In this document: one piece after another, positions 16,765 to 23,941 of the stretch
Position numbering within the stretch: the stretch's first letter is position 1
Layout: the number at the start of each line of letters is the position of its first letter
Assembly (NCBI GenBank): GCA_902594395.1
Contig: CACJLZ010000006.1
Span: 1-33,472 of the forward strand
Origin: an uncultured Pelagibacteraceae bacterium
GTDB taxonomy: Bacteria > Pseudomonadota > Alphaproteobacteria > Pelagibacterales > Pelagibacteraceae
DNA length: 33,472 nucleotides
Direction: 5' to 3'
Position numbers and translations under genes: made by a program
The notes under the pieces: model-generated
Databases searched by the model: none
What the model saw: the letters and a program-made list of their open reading frames with translations, nothing else
Told to the model about the DNA's origin: nothing

Positions 16765-17768
16765 ATATCTTATTTTATTGTCCCTTCAAATTTAGTTTGG
16801 AGTCAAAAAATATAAAATCATTAGGAGGAATAGAAAGTTTGAATTTAGAATTATCCCAATATTTAGCTAATTCTAAAAATAAAATATATCTAGCTTCATT
16901 CTGCAATAAGGAATTTAAGAAAAAAAATTTAATAAATCTTCCAATATCTAAATTAAAAAAAGATAGCCATAATTATAATTTCGATTATATAGTAAGCTCA
17001 AATGATCCAAATATTTTTAATTTGTTTAGAAATTCAAAAAAAATATTATGGATACATAATACTTTAGCTATTGAAAAAGCTTTTAGAAAAAAGAAATTAT
17101 TATCAATTCTAAAAAATAAAATAACTGCTGTTTTTGTCAGTAAATATCTTGAAAGCAAAACTTCAAATTTATATTTTTTTAACAAAAAAATTATAATTCC
17201 GAATTTTTTGTCAAAAAAATTCATTATCAACAAATGCAATTATAAAAGAAAAAATAATTTCATATGGTCTGTACAGAGAGAAAAAGGTCTAAAAGAGACT
17301 TTAAATATGTGGGTAAATTATATCTATCCAAAGAATGAAAAGACCAAATTATTTATTTTTGGCATTGATAAAAGTAAATTTAGAAAATTAAAAAATTATT
17401 ACAAAAAATATAATATAATTTTTCTAGGTAGAGTAAAAAAAGATGAATTAAAAAAAACATATGAAACATCTTTGGGTATGATATGTCTTGGATATGATGA
17501 AACTTTTTGTCTTAATGCAATTGAGGCAAATGCTTGTGGGTTACCTGTTATAACTTTTGGCGAAACTGCATTAAAGGATGTAATTAAAAACAATTATAAC
17601 GGTTTAATTGTAAAGGATTATCGGTCTTTATCACTTAAAATTTTAGAATTGTTAAATAAAAATCAGCTTATTAAAAAAAAATACATTGATAATTCAATTA
17701 GAAGTTCAAAAAAATATCATTTTAATAATATAGAAAAGAAATGGTTTAATCTGTTTAATAATAAATGA
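16761..17768 (+). CDS. GT4 family glycosyltransferase
   Basis: A 335-aa retaining GT-B enzyme. Near the N-terminus, KSLGGIESLNLELSQYLA is the acceptor-domain loop with a Gly pair and Glu. The C-terminal donor domain has FIWSVQREKGLKETL, IIFLGRVKKDEL and the E-x7-E motif ETFCLNAIE (Glu247, Glu255) followed by ANACGLPVITF. It is coupled by ATGA overlap on both sides. The role in the surface polysaccharide is inferred from context. Confidence 0.9.
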   Translation: MNILFYCPFKFSLESKNIKSLGGIESLNLELSQYLANSKNKIYLASFCNKEFKKKNLINLPISKLKKDSHNYNFDYIVSSNDPNIFNLFRNSKKILWIHNTLAIEKAFRKKKLLSILKNKITAVFVSKYLESKTSNLYFFNKKIIIPNFLSKKFIINKCNYKRKNNFIWSVQREKGLKETLNMWVNYIYPKNEKTKLFIFGIDKSKFRKLKNYYKKYNIIFLGRVKKDELKKTYETSLGMICLGYDETFCLNAIEANACGLPVITFGETALKDVIKNNYNGLIVKDYRSLSLKILELLNKNQLIKKKYIDNSIRSSKKYHFNNIEKKWFNLFNNK

Positions 17769-18646
17769 ATTTTTACAACGATATAACACTTATAATAGTT
17801 TGTTTTAATAGTTACAAACTGATAGAAAAAAATTTATTTGAAATAAGTAAATTTAAAACAATTATTGTTGATAACTCAAAATCTGACGAAATTCGTTTGC
17901 TAGTGAAGGGAGTTAAAAACATAAAGTATATAAAAACAAAAAAGAATTTAGGATATGGTAAGGGCAATAATTTAGGTGTATCAGAAAGTAAAACGCCTTT
18001 TATTCTTATTTTAAATCCAGATATTTTAGTTGATAGTGAGTCTATTGAAATTTTGTATAAGTCTTATTTTAATTATGAGAATGTAGGTATTTTAGCTCCT
18101 GCTTTATATGATAATAGAAATAATAGAAGAAATAATGGCAATATTTCTTATTTAAATAGAGAAAAGATAAGTAAGAAAAATATTTTGAATAATCAAAAAG
18201 CTGAGGGTAATACTTGCTACCAATTTGCAGTTGGTTGTGCTTTTTTAATTAAAAAAGAATTTTTTGATCGAATAGGTGGTTTTGATAAAGATCTATTTAT
18301 GTATTTCGAGGATAATGATATATGTGACAGAACTATGGAGAAAAATAAGTCAATTATAGAAATACCTGGTTCAAAAATGATACATTTGCAAGGCCTATCT
18401 TCAGATAACTCTTTCTTACTAAACTGTAAATTGTCAATAATTCATAAAGTTTCTGAATATATATATTATAAAAAAAAAACTCATTTTTTAAATTTATATA
18501 AAAAAATACTTGTTAATTTTTTTGATTATTTTCAAAGATTTCTAGTAAATTTATTATTACTAAGATTTAAAAAATCTTTTAAAAATTTTTTAAGAATTAT
18601 TTCAATATTTTTTTATTTATCGCATACATATAAACTTATTTATTAA
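17765..18646 (+). CDS. GT2 family glycosyltransferase, WbbL/rhamnosyltransferase-like
   Basis: A 293-aa GT2 enzyme. TLIIVCFNSYKLIEKNL forms the first strand, NLGYGKGNNLGV (~60-71) is the loop typical of WbbL-type rhamnosyltransferases, and LILNPDILVDSES carries the D-x-D-like NPD. CAFLIKKEFFDRIGGFDKDLFMYFEDNDIC (~155-185) holds the ED acceptor motif. The C-terminal ~70 residues are strongly basic/hydrophobic and may contact the membrane. Rhamnose is only a family-level guess. It is the last gene of the sugar cluster, one base from the stop of the opposing recombinase. Confidence 0.88.
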   Translation: MNFYNDITLIIVCFNSYKLIEKNLFEISKFKTIIVDNSKSDEIRLLVKGVKNIKYIKTKKNLGYGKGNNLGVSESKTPFILILNPDILVDSESIEILYKSYFNYENVGILAPALYDNRNNRRNNGNISYLNREKISKKNILNNQKAEGNTCYQFAVGCAFLIKKEFFDRIGGFDKDLFMYFEDNDICDRTMEKNKSIIEIPGSKMIHLQGLSSDNSFLLNCKLSIIHKVSEYIYYKKKTHFLNLYKKILVNFFDYFQRFLVNLLLLRFKKSFKNFLRIISIFFYLSHTYKLIY

Positions 18647-18647
18647 C

Positions 18648-19601
18648 TTATATTTTAACTTTATTTAATGCATTGTTTTTAAAAATATTTGCTTCTCTTA
18701 TATATCTCCTAACCATTTGTGATGTTTTGTGACCTGTCATTGCCATAATACTTCGTTCGTCAGCACCGGACTCTGCGGCAACTGTTGCAAAACCTGATCT
18801 TAAACTATGTCCTGCAAAATTTTTATTTTCTATTCCTGCTAAATTTAAATACTCTTTCATTAATAATACTACTGATTGGTCAGTTAATCTTTTATCTGTT
18901 AAAGTAGAGCCTTTAGAAAATCTTCTAAAAATGGGTCCAGATTTAATTTTAGAAATTTCTAACCATTTTTTTAGATTAACAATTGGGCAATAGGTTTCAT
19001 TAGTGAAATAGGGTAGTCCTTTAATCATTCCTTCACCAAATTGATCGGTTTTTGATCTTTTGATAGTGATTTTAAGCCCTTCAGGTACAAATTCTAAATC
19101 TTCATGATCAATTGAAATAAGTTCTGTTCGTCTAAAGCCACCTCCAAATCCAATTAAGATTATTGACTTATCTCTAAGTTTTTTAATATTTTTAATTTTT
19201 TGTTCATTTATTACATTAATTATAGATTTTAAATTATTGATTAATATAGGTTTTTTACCTTTTTGAATACTTCCTTTCATCCTTCTTATTCCCATTAAGT
19301 TTTCGATAATGATCGGATGTTTTGTATCTAGATAATGCCCTTTTAGTTTATGAACCATGCTAATTGATACTAGCCGTCTTCTTATAGTGCTTATTTTGCA
19401 ATTTTTAGAAAGATGCGTGAGGTATAAAGAAACTATTTTAGGCTCTGAAGGTAAAGATAACAAACCATGTTTCACACAAAAAGCTCCAAAATCTCTAAAG
19501 TCTGATTTATATGCTCTTAAAGTGTTATTAGCTTTAGAGCTTTTAAGGTTATTTAAAGTTGCCTCATATAATGATTTTAGGTCTGATGTTAATTCATTCA
19601 T
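18648..19601 (-). CDS. Tyrosine recombinase / phage-type integrase
   Basis: A 317-aa site-specific recombinase with a SAM-like core-binding domain (~10-90) and a complete catalytic set: Arg157 (GFRRTEL), Lys184 (RSKTDQ), His265 and Arg268 (GHSLRSG), His291 (TGHKT) and Tyr300 (RRYIRE). It therefore looks active. The GFGGGFRRTELISIDHEDL stretch resembles stand-alone alphaproteobacterial integrases more than XerC/D. No IntI-type insertion was seen. A large inverted repeat overlaps its start codon, with no Shine-Dalgarno between. It closes the right end of the sugar island and converges with the last glycosyltransferase. Confidence 0.92.
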   Translation of the reverse strand: MNELTSDLKSLYEATLNNLKSSKANNTLRAYKSDFRDFGAFCVKHGLLSLPSEPKIVSLYLTHLSKNCKISTIRRRLVSISMVHKLKGHYLDTKHPIIIENLMGIRRMKGSIQKGKKPILINNLKSIINVINEQKIKNIKKLRDKSIILIGFGGGFRRTELISIDHEDLEFVPEGLKITIKRSKTDQFGEGMIKGLPYFTNETYCPIVNLKKWLEISKIKSGPIFRRFSKGSTLTDKRLTDQSVVLLMKEYLNLAGIENKNFAGHSLRSGFATVAAESGADERSIMAMTGHKTSQMVRRYIREANIFKNNALNKVKI

Positions 19602-19642
19602 ATATTACTATTGATAACAATTAATTATCGTTAGTAATATAT
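19600..19642. repeat. 18-bp-arm inverted repeat at the integrase start
   Basis: The left arm ATATATTACTATTGATAA (19600-19617) and right arm TTATCGTTAGTAATATAT (19625-19642) are complementary at 16 of 18 positions, around a 7-bp centre CAATTAA. The mismatched pair sits between an 11-bp and a 5-bp perfect block. A 6-8 bp centre flanked by inverted arms is the plan of tyrosine-recombinase core sites. TTATCGTTA faintly recalls the XerD half-site of dif. It overlaps the recombinase ATG (19601-19599), so an autoregulatory operator is the other reading. Confidence 0.6.
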
Positions 19643-19681
19643 CAAGTGATTTATAATGTCAATAGTTTAAATTATAAATTT

Positions 19682-19858
19682 ATGGGTTCAATTGATGGTG
19701 AAATTCCTGCTGTATGGTTTTTGATAAGCTCAATTGGTTTTATTATTTTGAGTTTCATTCAATACAGAAATACTGGTAAAAGTATTAATACAATTTTTTT
19801 AAGCATAATGGCCATTTTGTTTTTATTTAGCTATTTTATATTGCTTTTTAAAACCTGA
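19682..19858 (+). CDS. Small two-helix membrane protein of unknown function
   Basis: I chose ATG at 19682, giving 58 aa starting MGSIDGEIPAVWF; a GTG 36 bp upstream would extend it by 12 polar residues inside the flank of the repeat and is less likely. Two hydrophobic segments, WFLISSIGFIILSF (~12-25) and [18 protein letters not shown] (~39-56), are joined by the basic loop YRNTGKS. I recognise no family. It lies divergent from the recombinase and may belong to the same mobile module. Confidence 0.5.
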   Translation: MGSIDGEIPAVWFLISSIGFIILSFIQYRNTGKSINTIFLSIMAILFLFSYFILLFKT

Positions 19859-19859
19859 T

Positions 19860-19877
19860 TTATCCCCACTATTCACA
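19860..19877 (+). other. Two abutting DnaA-box-like 9-mers
   Basis: TTATCCCCA (19860-19868) and CTATTCACA (19869-19877) each differ from TTATNCACA at one position and lie head to tail with no spacer. Such pairs occur in replication origins. Here there are no iterons or rep gene beside them, so the function is unproven. Confidence 0.25.
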
Positions 19878-19959
19878 AGGAAATGAGAAAAAGAATAGAA
19901 TCACCTAAAAAGTGATACATTTTAAAATCAGTATTTGTTAAATTAATTATGAATTAAGA

Positions 19960-20120
19960 GGCAACTTTTAACTGGCCAATTGGAGAAAAGCCGAGAGGTA
20001 CAATTCCAGGGGGCAGAAAGCTTCACAAAGCATCGCTGAACATGTGGAGCGGGAGGCATGGCGGTAGCGCATCAACGACGTGCCAAAACAACTGTTCTTT
20101 GCACCCTTAAAAGTGCAAGG
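19960..20120 (+). ncRNA. Candidate structured RNA of unknown class upstream of ogt
   Basis: Hand count gives 81 G+C in 160 bases (19961-20120), far above the flanks. It folds well: P1 ACTTTTAA (19964-19971) with TTAAAAGT (20107-20114). P2 is CTGG-cc-AATTG (19972-19982) with CAATTCCAG (20001-20009), capped by GCC-GAGA-GGT with a GNRA-type loop. P3 is GCTT (20020) with AAGC (20028), P4 CGCT (20034) with AGCG (20048), and P5 GGC (20055) with GCC (20082) enclosing ATG-g-CG/CGCAT with loop GTAG. A competing hairpin TTGCAC/GTGCAA (20099-20118) uses the 3' side of P1. It ends 20 nt before the ogt ATG. I could not match it to tmRNA, RNase P, SRP, 6S or a known riboswitch. Confidence 0.5.
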
Positions 20121-20139
20121 AAACAGGGGTTTTTCACTA

Positions 20140-20415
20140 ATGATACTCAAAGGAACTAAATTTCAACTAAAAGTTTGGAAATATCTTAAATCCATCCCCA
20201 AAGGTAAGGTAAAAACCTACAAACAAGTGGCTATTAGCATAAAAAGCCCTAGATCAGCTCGTGCTGTCGCTAACGCTTGCGCTAAAAACCCATATGCACC
20301 AAAAATACCCTGTCATAGAGTGATTAGATCAGATGGAGCTCTTGGAGGATACTCGGGAAAAGGTGGAATCAAGCAAAAGCTTAAATTACTTAGATCTGAA
20401 AAAGCAACCATTTAG
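20140..20415 (+). CDS. ogt: Minimal O6-alkylguanine-DNA alkyltransferase (MGMT/Ogt active-site domain)
   Basis: Transfers alkyl groups from O6-alkylguanine to its own cysteine. The active site is IPCHRVI with Cys58, so this is not a Trp-type alkyltransferase-like (ATL) protein. The winged-helix KGTKFQLKVWKYLKSIPKGK, TYKQVA, the Arg finger in SARAVANACAKNP and GALGGYSGK are all present. The ATG at 20140 gives 91 aa, only the C-terminal DNA-binding domain, lacking the N-terminal domain of E. coli Ogt. An in-frame ATG/GTG-type extension upstream would translate the structured segment and shows no homology. A terminator-like hairpin follows directly. Confidence 0.88.
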   Translation: MILKGTKFQLKVWKYLKSIPKGKVKTYKQVAISIKSPRSARAVANACAKNPYAPKIPCHRVIRSDGALGGYSGKGGIKQKLKLLRSEKATI

Positions 20416-20441
20416 CCTTATTTTAATTTTAAGGATTTTTT
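20416..20441 (+). terminator. Rho-independent terminator after ogt
   Basis: CCTTA (20416-20420) pairs with TAAGG (20430-20434) around an AT-rich loop and is followed by ATTTTTT. The stem is short, but the position immediately after the ogt stop fits. Confidence 0.45.
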
Positions 20442-20458
20442 ATGTTAAAAAACCCAAT

Positions 20459-20483
20459 AAAATCAACGTTTTTTTGATTTTTT
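20459..20483. terminator. Second terminator-like hairpin
   Basis: AAAATCAA (20459-20466) and TTGATTTT (20474-20481) form an 8-bp stem with a 7-nt loop, followed by TT. An overlapping GGATTTTTTA/TAAAAAACCC fold also exists just upstream. It may back up the ogt terminator or serve the convergent transporter. Confidence 0.35.
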
Positions 20484-20882
20484 AATTAATTTGATATAAA
20501 ATAGTATGATTCACCCTTTAGTTGTACCATATATGAGCCTACGCTCAAATGAGACCCCTATTTGGACGTTTAAATGCTATATTCAATTACTGCATCGCTC
20601 TACTATCTAACTATATCAACGCTTTTAGACCACCCAAAATATTCATGATTCTCCTTTTCATTATGCTCAAAAAGTCCCGATTTTAAATAATAATTTGATA
20701 TTTTTTGGATTTAGTTCAAAATTTAAGCACTAAAACTAAAGTCAACTATGTTTTGCTTTTATAATATCCATTTCTATCAAATTCTTCTTAAATTTAACAT
20801 TTTAAAATAATATAATAATTACAATAGTTTATAAAGTATAATTAATGTGATACTTTATATAATGGTAAATAAATAATACCTA
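20484..20882. other. Non-coding stretch between ogt and the DMT transporter
   Basis: About 400 bp without a convincing gene. 20520-20640 is less AT-rich and contains GAGC-CTAC-GCTC and CTCA-AA-TGAG small inverted repeats, plus an ATG at 20532 opening only 25 codons with codons (CGC, ACG) that look foreign. The rest is plain AT-rich spacer. It may be decayed mobile DNA. I saw no tRNA-end duplication. Confidence 0.4.
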
Positions 20883-21734
20883 TTATTTAATTTTTTTAAC
20901 TATAATCTCTCTCCTAGAGATATAGATACCGCTTAAAACAATAATAAATAATCCTAAAAAGGTCCAATTATCTGGGAAATCACTAAAGAAATAATAACCT
21001 ATGATTATGTTAGTAATGATCTCAAAGTAGCTAAATGGTGCTAATTTAGAGGCATCAGCGTATTTTAGAGATAATATTAAAAATAAATGACCTATACAGG
21101 CAAAAATCCCTATAGCAGCCATCATAGACCACTGATTTAAAGAAGGTGCAACCCAAACAAATGGCATTATTATGGAAACTATTATAGCCCCTACTACACC
21201 AGTTAATAATAAAGTTAATAAAGGGTTATCTGAAGTACTTAATTTACGAGTGATAATTAAATAAAACCCATACATTATTCCAGTTCCAAGTGCTGATAAA
21301 CTTGCTAAGTTAATTTCTACAAAACCAGGTCTTATGACTACTAACGAACCTATAAATCCTATAATTACAGCAGACCATCTTCTAAAACCCACTTTTTCTC
21401 CTAAAAAAATTGGAGAAAAAGCTGTAACAATCAAAGGTGCAACAAAAGCTAAAGTTAATGCTTTTGCTAATGAAATTACTGAGATTGCATAAAAAAAACA
21501 GATGTTAGCCGTTAAAAGAATTATACCTCTTATAAATTGTAATTTTGGTTTATCTGTCCAAACAAGATTTTCTCTAAAAAAGAAAAACATAATTGGAAGA
21601 GTAAATGCAACTGTAAAAAAATACCTTGCCCATGTAATTTGTAAAACAGGAAGGTCTGCACTTAAATACTTTGCAAATCCGTCCATAATTGGAAGCATTA
21701 CCCACGCTAAAAGATTGAAAGTTATAGCCTTCAT
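20883..21734 (-). CDS. EamA/DMT family permease
   Basis: A 283-aa drug/metabolite transporter-type permease with ten predicted helices in two EamA repeats. FAKYLSADLPVLQITWARYFF in helix 1-2, FYAISVISLAKALTLAFVAPL and IFLGEKVGFRRWSAVIIGFIGSL mark repeat 1, and LKYADASKLAPFSYFEIITNIIIGYYFF repeat 2. The substrate is unknown; homologues move amino acids, carnitine or S-adenosylmethionine. It starts 18 bp downstream of the AEC transporter stop and may end the hom operon. Confidence 0.88.
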   Translation of the reverse strand: MKAITFNLLAWVMLPIMDGFAKYLSADLPVLQITWARYFFTVAFTLPIMFFFFRENLVWTDKPKLQFIRGIILLTANICFFYAISVISLAKALTLAFVAPLIVTAFSPIFLGEKVGFRRWSAVIIGFIGSLVVIRPGFVEINLASLSALGTGIMYGFYLIITRKLSTSDNPLLTLLLTGVVGAIIVSIIMPFVWVAPSLNQWSMMAAIGIFACIGHLFLILSLKYADASKLAPFSYFEIITNIIIGYYFFSDFPDNWTFLGLFIIVLSGIYISRREIIVKKIK

Positions 21735-21752
21735 GAACTTAAAGGATATAGA

Positions 21753-22649
21753 TTAATTAAAGTATTTTAAAGCAAAGAATACAACAATTGGAATTGTTAT
21801 AAAAGACATCAAAGTTGAAACAACTATTGTACTAGCAACACTATCAACAATTTTTTTCGGTGAATACATGCTGCCAACTAGATAATTCAATATAGCGCTG
21901 GGCATTGCGCTTTGTATGAGCAAAACACCTGCAGCCAATCCAGACAAATCAAAATTATAAATCACGGTAAATGCTATTAAGGGTCCTATTATTATCCTGC
22001 ATAAGGATAAAATAATTGAGTTTTTCAATGAAAATCTAAATTTAGTAAGAGCAATACCTAATGACATTAAAACTAAGAAAATTGTTGCGTATGTTAGAAG
22101 GAATGTTGTGTTTTCAAGAAATAAAGGTGTGTCAATTTCAAAATATAAAAAGAAAACAGATATAATAATAGCGTACACGGGTGGACTTTTAATCAAAATA
22201 TCAAAAGAAAAACTTTTTTTTGCTAAAAAAACACCTAGCGTAAAATGGAACAAAATTATGACAGAAGCTATAGCAGAAGCAACTCCAAGACCTTGAGTGC
22301 CATATGCAAAAAGGCAAATTGGAACACCCATATTACCGGTATTTGGTAGAATTAATGGAGGAAGCTCCATACTTAAATCCTTTTTAAGAAAAAAAAGAAG
22401 CAAAAGCCCAATAATTGCAAAACCAGCAATCATTATTATAGCATAAATAAAATAATGAATAAAAATATCTAAAGTAATTCCAGTTGTTGTTACTGTATAA
22501 AAAATCATTGCTGGTGTACCAATGTTACCAGCAAAATTTGTTATGAAATTAGTATCGAATTTAGGGTTTTTCTTACCGAGATAATAACCCACACCAATAA
22601 CAAAAAAAACAGGAAAAATAACTTCAAAAATTTTAATATAAATTTCCAT
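21753..22649 (-). CDS. AEC (auxin efflux carrier) family transporter
   Basis: A 298-aa membrane protein with about ten helices in an inverted repeat. Conserved elements are FFVIGVGYYLGKK, NFAGNIGTPAMIFYT (~38-52), LPNTGNMGVPICLFAYG (~101-117) with the crossover Asn/Gly/Pro motif, and LIQSAMPSAILNYLVG (~248-263). Bacterial AEC members carry malate, malonate or other small anions; the substrate here is unknown. Its ATG overlaps the hom stop as TAATG, suggesting coupling with amino-acid synthesis genes. Confidence 0.9.
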   Translation of the reverse strand: MEIYIKIFEVIFPVFFVIGVGYYLGKKNPKFDTNFITNFAGNIGTPAMIFYTVTTTGITLDIFIHYFIYAIIMIAGFAIIGLLLLFFLKKDLSMELPPLILPNTGNMGVPICLFAYGTQGLGVASAIASVIILFHFTLGVFLAKKSFSFDILIKSPPVYAIIISVFFLYFEIDTPLFLENTTFLLTYATIFLVLMSLGIALTKFRFSLKNSIILSLCRIIIGPLIAFTVIYNFDLSGLAAGVLLIQSAMPSAILNYLVGSMYSPKKIVDSVASTIVVSTLMSFITIPIVVFFALKYFN

Positions 22650-23941
22650 TAATTATATAGTCTAATTAATGTTGGAAATTTTAAAATATTTCTATTCTTT
22701 TTAAATATCGATAAACAATTTCTTGCATTTTTTTCTGATGTTTTATGGGTAATTATGACAATAGTAGCTGAATTTCTTTTTTTATCAGGTGTTTGTATAA
22801 TTCTTTTTACAGAAATTTTATATTTAGCCAGTCGATTAGTTATAGAAGAGAGGACACCTTGCTTATCTTTAACTTCAAATCTTAAATATAATGAGTTTGA
22901 ATAGTCATCGTTATTATAGGCCTTTACAACTTTTCTTTTGTTTGAGGAAATTCCAAAAGGATATTTTATGTTTCCTCTTAGAATAGACAATAAATCAGAT
23001 AGTAAAGAAGATGAAGTGGGTCCTGGTCCTGCCCCCTCTCCTTGAAGTATACTCTCACCAACTGGCTTTCCTTCTGTAATAACAGCATTCATGACACCAT
23101 TTACATTACCTATGTATGTGTCTTTACCAACTAAACACGGATGAACAGTTTCAAATAAACGATTATTTATCATTTCACATATACCAAGTAACTTAATTCT
23201 AAGATTTAATTGATTTGCAATTTTGATATCTTTTAAATCAATATTTTCTATACCTTCCATTATACATTTATGATGTGAAATTTGATTATTAAATGCAAGA
23301 GCTGATAAAATCCTAACTTTTGCAAAAGCATCAAACCCATTCAAATCTAATTTAGGATTACCTGGTTCAGCATAACCAAGTTCTTGGGCTTTTTTTAAAA
23401 CTTTATCAAAAGTCTCATTTGAATTTTCCATCTCTGTTAGAATATAATTAGTTGTTCCATTTAAAATTCCATAGACTTTCTTTATCTTATTCGTAGCTAA
23501 ACCTTCTTTAATCGTTCTAAGTATTGGAATTCCTCCAGCAACAGAGGCTTCAAATTCTAAATTTACATTATTTTTCTCAGCTAATTTGGCTAATTCGTTA
23601 CCGTGTTTAGAAATTAAAGCTTTATTTGGTGTTATAACATTAATCTTATTCTTTAACGCCATCACAACAATTTTTTTTGAGATTCCATCGGATTGTCCAA
23701 TGGACTCAAATAAAATATCTATTTTTTTTTCTTTCAGAATTTTAAAAGGGTTCGTATAAAAAATCTTTTTATTAATATTATATTTCCTCTTTTTATTTTT
23801 ATTTTTTGCAGAAATCGCAACGATATTTATCTTTTTTCCTGTTTTAATTTCTATTTCTTTTTTTTTTAATCTTAATTCGTTGTAAAGATAAATACCGACT
23901 TGACCCAAACCAACAATTGCAATGTTAACTATTTTATTCAT
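22649..23941 (-). CDS. hom: Homoserine dehydrogenase with C-terminal ACT domain
   Basis: Reduces aspartate semialdehyde to homoserine for threonine and methionine synthesis. The nucleotide-binding loop is GLGQVG at 11-16. The catalytic domain shows NVITPNKALIS, GGIPILRTI, ILNGTTNYILTEM and GYAEPGNPKLDLNGFDA. GEGAGPGPTSSSLLSDLLSI is the conserved end of the catalytic part. Residues ~350-430 (SLYLRFEVKDKQGVLSSITNRLAKY) are an ACT domain, consistent with threonine feedback. The length (430 aa) is normal. It overlaps the upstream lipoprotein gene by 8 bp. Confidence 0.95.
   Translation of the reverse strand: MNKIVNIAIVGLGQVGIYLYNELRLKKKEIEIKTGKKINIVAISAKNKNKKRKYNINKKIFYTNPFKILKEKKIDILFESIGQSDGISKKIVVMALKNKINVITPNKALISKHGNELAKLAEKNNVNLEFEASVAGGIPILRTIKEGLATNKIKKVYGILNGTTNYILTEMENSNETFDKVLKKAQELGYAEPGNPKLDLNGFDAFAKVRILSALAFNNQISHHKCIMEGIENIDLKDIKIANQLNLRIKLLGICEMINNRLFETVHPCLVGKDTYIGNVNGVMNAVITEGKPVGESILQGEGAGPGPTSSSLLSDLLSILRGNIKYPFGISSNKRKVVKAYNNDDYSNSLYLRFEVKDKQGVLSSITNRLAKYKISVKRIIQTPDKKRNSATIVIITHKTSEKNARNCLSIFKKNRNILKFPTLIRLYN

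Noticed and set aside
20031..20090. tRNA or tRNA fragment in the structured segment (GGTAGCGCATC shared with tRNA-Pro)
   Set aside because: Only 11 bases match; there is no anticodon arm, T arm or acceptor pairing around it.
20080..20139. Upstream extension of ogt starting MPKQLFF
   Set aside because: It translates the GC-rich structured segment, adds residues with no MGMT similarity, and the ATG at 20140 starts the domain exactly.
19968..20150. 60-aa reading frame on the minus strand through the GC-rich segment
   Set aside because: Open only because of the local composition; no recognisable domain, Cys-rich without pattern, and antisense to the ogt start.
12690..20900. Duplicate of the tRNA-Glu 3' end as a right attachment site
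   Set aside because: The nearest resemblance I saw, CCCCTA...GGACG near 20551, is interrupted and too short. No direct repeat of useful length was found by eye.
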